From an uncultured archaeon (lineage in GTDB: Archaea; Halobacteriota; Methanosarcinia; Methanosarcinales; Methanoperedenaceae), in NCBI GenBank assembly GCA_902386085.1, contig CABMIA010000123.1, positions 1 through 7,845 on the forward strand: a stretch of 7,845 nt of DNA, read 5' to 3'. The notes beneath the pieces were generated by a model, which was not told the DNA's origin, did not search any database, and worked only from the letters and a program-made list of their open reading frames with translations. Shown here in pieces: positions 5,845-7,845 of the stretch; positions within the stretch are counted from its first letter, which is position 1, and every line of letters begins with the position of its first letter. The translations under genes were made by a program, and so were the position numbers.

Positions 5845-7128
5845 CTACCAGCACAGGCCAACATATTCGATATCTTTTTTCGGGGTGAGCATGTGCCTGC
5901 CATCGATTATTATATTTTGTTTCATAACTTCAAATTCCTTATCAAGCGATTTGAACTCATCCCATTCGGTCATTATAAGGCATGCATCTGCCCCGCGCAG
6001 TGCATCGGTCGCACTTTTGTAGTATTCGATGCCCCCGAAGAGCTTTCTCATATTCTCATTCGCCATCGGGTCATAAGCTGAGACCTTTGCTCCATTATCC
6101 AGCAGCTCTTTTATTACAGGTATTGATCTTGATTCCCTGATATCATCGGTATCGTTCTTGAATGCAAGAACCAGTACTGCGACTTTTTTCCCTTTTAAAT
6201 TGCCCAGTTTATTCTTTAGTAATTTTACCATCCTGAGAGGTTGTCCTTCGTTTACCGCTATTACAGAGTTGAGTAGCAGTGGTTCATACCCGATTTCCTT
6301 GGCTTTACCGATCAGTGCTTTCACATCCTTGGGGAAGCATGAACCCCCGAACCCTGCGCCTGCGTTCAGGAAATGAGGTCCTATCCTGAAATCCCTTCCG
6401 ACTGCGGACATTACCTGGTAAGTGTTTATGCCCAGTTCCTTGCAGATGTTCCCGATCTCGTTTGAAAATGATATCTTTGTGGCAAGGAAAGAGTTATTTG
6501 CATACTTTATCATCTCGGCGGTTCGCGGGTTAGTTCTTGTTATCTCGCATTCAATACCGCTGTACAGCGAGGCTACGATATCACCCGACTTTGTATCGAG
6601 CGATCCAACCACGATCTTATCAGGATGCATGAAATCATGAACAGCTTTGCCCTCGCGCAGAAATTCCGGGTTCATGGCAATCCCGAAATCTTTTGTGGTT
6701 TTACCGGAATGTCTCTCTATGATCGGGAGAACTACCTTTTCCGTAGTCTCGGGCACGACTGTGCTTTTTACAACGATAACATGGTAATCTTTTTTCTTTT
6801 TGAGAGCTTCACCGAGGCTGGCACTCGCCGCTTTTACGATACTCAGGTCTATGTTGCCTGAAGAATCCGAAGGTGTTCCCACGCAAATGAATGAAATATC
6901 CGTTCTCTTCACCGCATTGTCATAATCAGATGTCGCACTCAATCTCTTCCCGGCATGTTTTCTTAAAAGTTCGGAAAGTCCTTCTTCATAGATAGGGGGA
7001 ACTCCGGAGTTTATCTGGTTTATTTTTGCCCGGTCAATATCCACACAGACAACCTCATGCCCGAGTTCTGCGAAACAGGCCGCGCTTACTGTGCCGACAT
7101 AACCTGTTCCGATTACTGAAATTCTCAT
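5845..7128 (-). CDS. ugd: UDP-glucose 6-dehydrogenase
   Basis: A 427-residue UDP-glucose/GDP-mannose dehydrogenase family enzyme that oxidises UDP-glucose to UDP-glucuronate with two NAD+. Motifs are GTGYVG (7-12) for NAD, VCVDID at the end of beta 2, ICVGTP (81-86), KSTVVP (121-126), NPEFLREG (153-160), EMIKYANN (205-212) with the catalytic Lys208, and GFGGSCFPKD (259-268) with the nucleophile Cys264. The C-terminal domain keeps FKNDTDDIRESRS, but the Gly that normally opens GLAFK is Val320 (GTT at 6171-6169). The absence of extra specificity features and the presence of the downstream decarboxylase favour UDP-glucose over GDP-mannose or UDP-ManNAc as substrate. AGGA lies 8 nt before the ATG. 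It is the first gene of the minus-strand cluster, and its own promoter region contains a palindrome. It ends in TAG at full family length. Confidence 0.96.
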   Translation of the reverse strand: MRISVIGTGYVGTVSAACFAELGHEVVCVDIDRAKINQINSGVPPIYEEGLSELLRKHAGKRLSATSDYDNAVKRTDISFICVGTPSDSSGNIDLSIVKAASASLGEALKKKKDYHVIVVKSTVVPETTEKVVLPIIERHSGKTTKDFGIAMNPEFLREGKAVHDFMHPDKIVVGSLDTKSGDIVASLYSGIECEITRTNPRTAEMIKYANNSFLATKISFSNEIGNICKELGINTYQVMSAVGRDFRIGPHFLNAGAGFGGSCFPKDVKALIGKAKEIGYEPLLLNSVIAVNEGQPLRMVKLLKNKLGNLKGKKVAVLVLAFKNDTDDIRESRSIPVIKELLDNGAKVSAYDPMANENMRKLFGGIEYYKSATDALRGADACLIMTEWDEFKSLDKEFEVMKQNIIIDGRHMLTPKKDIEYVGLCW

Positions 7129-7188
7129 GAATTTATTCCTATTAAGTCTCCATCCTTATCAGCGAGTCTCTAATGTTTACATTTTTGC

Positions 7189-7199
7189 TCATATATAGG
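7189..7199 (-). promoter_or_regulatory. Putative TATA box of the ugd cluster
   Basis: The minus strand reads CCTATATATGA at 7199-7189, about 65 nt before the ugd ATG. An archaeal initiation site about 25 nt downstream would fall near 7168, leaving a leader of about 40 nt with AGGA at 7140-7137. The element lies entirely in one arm of a 26-bp palindrome. Confidence 0.5.
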
Positions 7200-7214
7200 T
7201 TAACTTGTATATGA
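7189..7214. promoter_or_regulatory. 26-bp near-palindrome, candidate operator
   Basis: The half-site TCATATATAGGTT (7189-7201) faces AACTTGTATATGA (7202-7214). Eleven of 13 base pairs of the dyad are perfect and the other two are G/T pairings; the centre is GTTAAC. The site covers the putative ugd TATA box. Archaeal repressors commonly act by covering TATA/BRE elements, so a dimeric regulator of the sugar cluster could bind here. AT-rich DNA makes short palindromes common, but 26 bp is longer than expected by chance. Confidence 0.5.
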
Positions 7215-7373
7215 AACTCATTGTTTTTCCGGATCTCATGCATCTAATTTATTGATTTTTCTAATAATAAAAAATCGAGATGCGTTGAAGCAATAAGGTA
7301 TATATGCTATAAAGACAATTTGACAGCAAAAGATTAGCGGTCGAAGGAACTGACGTTTTAACCAAGGGAATTG

Positions 7374-7395
7374 CGAAGAGGTATTTAAAATATTT
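7374..7395 (+). promoter_or_regulatory. Putative archaeal promoter (BRE/TATA) of gyrB
   Basis: The purine-rich GAAGAGG just before TATTTAAAATATTTATT resembles a BRE followed by a TATA box. Initiation about 25 nt downstream, near 7412, would give a very short leader that still includes TAGGA (7417-7421), 7 nt before the gyrB ATG. I see no convincing bacterial -35/-10 pair. Confidence 0.5.
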
Positions 7396-7428
7396 ATTAT
7401 TCATCTTGTGATAAAATAGGAAATCGAC

Positions 7429-7845
7429 ATGGAGACTACTACTAAAGAATACGGTGCAGAGCAGATACAGGTACTTGAAGGTCTCGAAGCTGTTCGTAAA
7501 CGCCCGAGCATGTATATAGGCAGCACGGATTCGCGCGGGCTTCACCACCTTGTGTACGAGGTCGTTGATAACAGCATAGATGAGGCGCTTGCAGGGTACT
7601 GCAACAATATCGAGGTGACCATCAGGTCAGACCACAGCGTCAGGGTGGTTGATAACGGCAGAGGCATCCCGGTTGAAGTCATGCCGAAGTATCAGAAATC
7701 CGCACTTGAAGTTGTCATGACAATGCTCCATGCGGGAGGGAAATTCGATAACAATGCCTACAAGGTCTCAGGAGGCTTGCACGGCGTAGGAGTTTCCGCG
7801 GTCAATGCCCTCTCGGAATGGCTTGAAGTGGAAGTCAGGCGCGAT
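7429..7845 (+). CDS. gyrB: DNA gyrase subunit B, N-terminal part (runs off the window)
   Basis: The first 139 residues of GyrB, the ATPase subunit of the type II topoisomerase that introduces negative supercoils. The GHKL ATPase motifs are complete as far as the window goes: [13 protein letters not shown] (42-54) with Glu44 as likely general base and Asn48 as Mg/ATP ligand, DNGRGIP (75-81), [17 protein letters not shown] (90-106), and GGLHGVG (115-121) of the ATP lid. [10 protein letters not shown] (23-32) is the typical N-terminal block. Full proteins are about 630 to 650 residues in archaea, so roughly four fifths lies beyond base 7845. ATG at 7429 has TAGGA 7 nt upstream. It is divergent from the sugar cluster and functionally unrelated; gyrA commonly follows, which cannot be seen here. 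Confidence 0.97.
   Translation, partial: METTTKEYGAEQIQVLEGLEAVRKRPSMYIGSTDSRGLHHLVYEVVDNSIDEALAGYCNNIEVTIRSDHSVRVVDNGRGIPVEVMPKYQKSALEVVMTMLHAGGKFDNNAYKVSGGLHGVGVSAVNALSEWLEVEVRRD

Larger units (their letters stand above)
7129..7428. other. Divergent intergenic region between ugd and gyrB
   Basis: An AT-rich spacer of 300 nt that drives transcription both ways. It holds a palindrome and TATA-like site for ugd (7189-7214), a TATA-like element close to gyrB (7381-7395), and a further TATATATGCTATAAAG stretch at 7299-7314 whose role is unclear. I see no convincing reading frame, tRNA or strong hairpin in it; a minus-strand frame covering 7261-7548 runs into gyrB and is a shadow. Confidence 0.75.

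Noticed and set aside
5845..5847. TAG end of ugd as a possible pyrrolysine codon
   Set aside because: The protein is already full length at this point and readthrough sequence has no similarity to a Ugd extension.
7299..7314. TATA-like stretch 130 nt upstream of gyrB as a promoter for a small RNA
   Set aside because: No hairpin, T-run terminator or conserved RNA motif follows, and AT-rich spacer yields such matches easily.
7261..7548. Minus-strand 95-residue frame overlapping the gyrB start
   Set aside because: It begins inside gyrB, has no Shine-Dalgarno or family resemblance, and its hydrophobic composition reflects AT-rich spacer DNA.

Overview
The window looks like archaeal DNA, most likely a euryarchaeon of the Methanosarcinales/ANME type. 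This is inferred from protein style (Ugd, a long-form sugar-nucleotidyltransferase with a beta-helix tail, GyrB) and from TATA-box-like rather than sigma-70-like promoter sequences. The genus cannot be fixed from sequence alone.

Layout. A minus-strand cluster of seven genes covers 7128 down to the left edge. In transcription order it holds UDP-glucose 6-dehydrogenase (7128-5845), bifunctional mannose-1-phosphate guanylyltransferase/mannose-6-phosphate isomerase (5780-4413), a sugar-1-phosphate nucleotidyltransferase with an in-frame stop (4413-3409), UDP-glucuronate decarboxylase (3401-2466), two tandem CDP-paratose/tyvelose 2-epimerase-like SDR proteins (2460-1399 and 1379-312), and the first ~60 codons of a DPM1-like family 2 glycosyltransferase (291 to ~106). 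Most junctions are 0-20 nt, so most of the cluster should be cotranscribed. A gap of 64 nt before manC may hold an extra promoter. To the right, a 300-nt AT-rich spacer separates the cluster from a divergent gyrB (7429 to the window edge, incomplete).

How the genes fit together. Ugd makes UDP-GlcA and the decarboxylase turns it into UDP-xylose. ManC makes GDP-mannose, and the nucleotidyltransferase would activate another hexose-1-phosphate. The two SDR epimerases would alter a sugar at C2, and the glycosyltransferase would load a sugar onto a polyprenyl phosphate or acceptor. This is a precursor-supply block for a surface glycan (S-layer N-glycan or exopolysaccharide).

What is odd. (1) The left 178 nt form a fold-back: a 73-nt inverted repeat around a 32-nt loop truncates the glycosyltransferase, and all seven arm mismatches are nonsynonymous transversions. 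(2) manC has an ideal Shine-Dalgarno but ATA where ATG belongs. (3) The nucleotidyltransferase has TAA where the family normally has Tyr, in an otherwise intact frame. (4) Ugd has Val for a near-invariant Gly. (5) One SDR has Phe in place of the catalytic Tyr of YxxxK, probably a subfamily trait. (6) A 26-bp near-palindrome sits on the putative ugd TATA box. Items 1-4 may reflect sequence or assembly quality at a contig end, or real decay of the locus. I found no RNA gene, CRISPR array or mobile element, and no clearly new system; the paired 2-epimerase-like SDRs are the best lead for unassigned chemistry.
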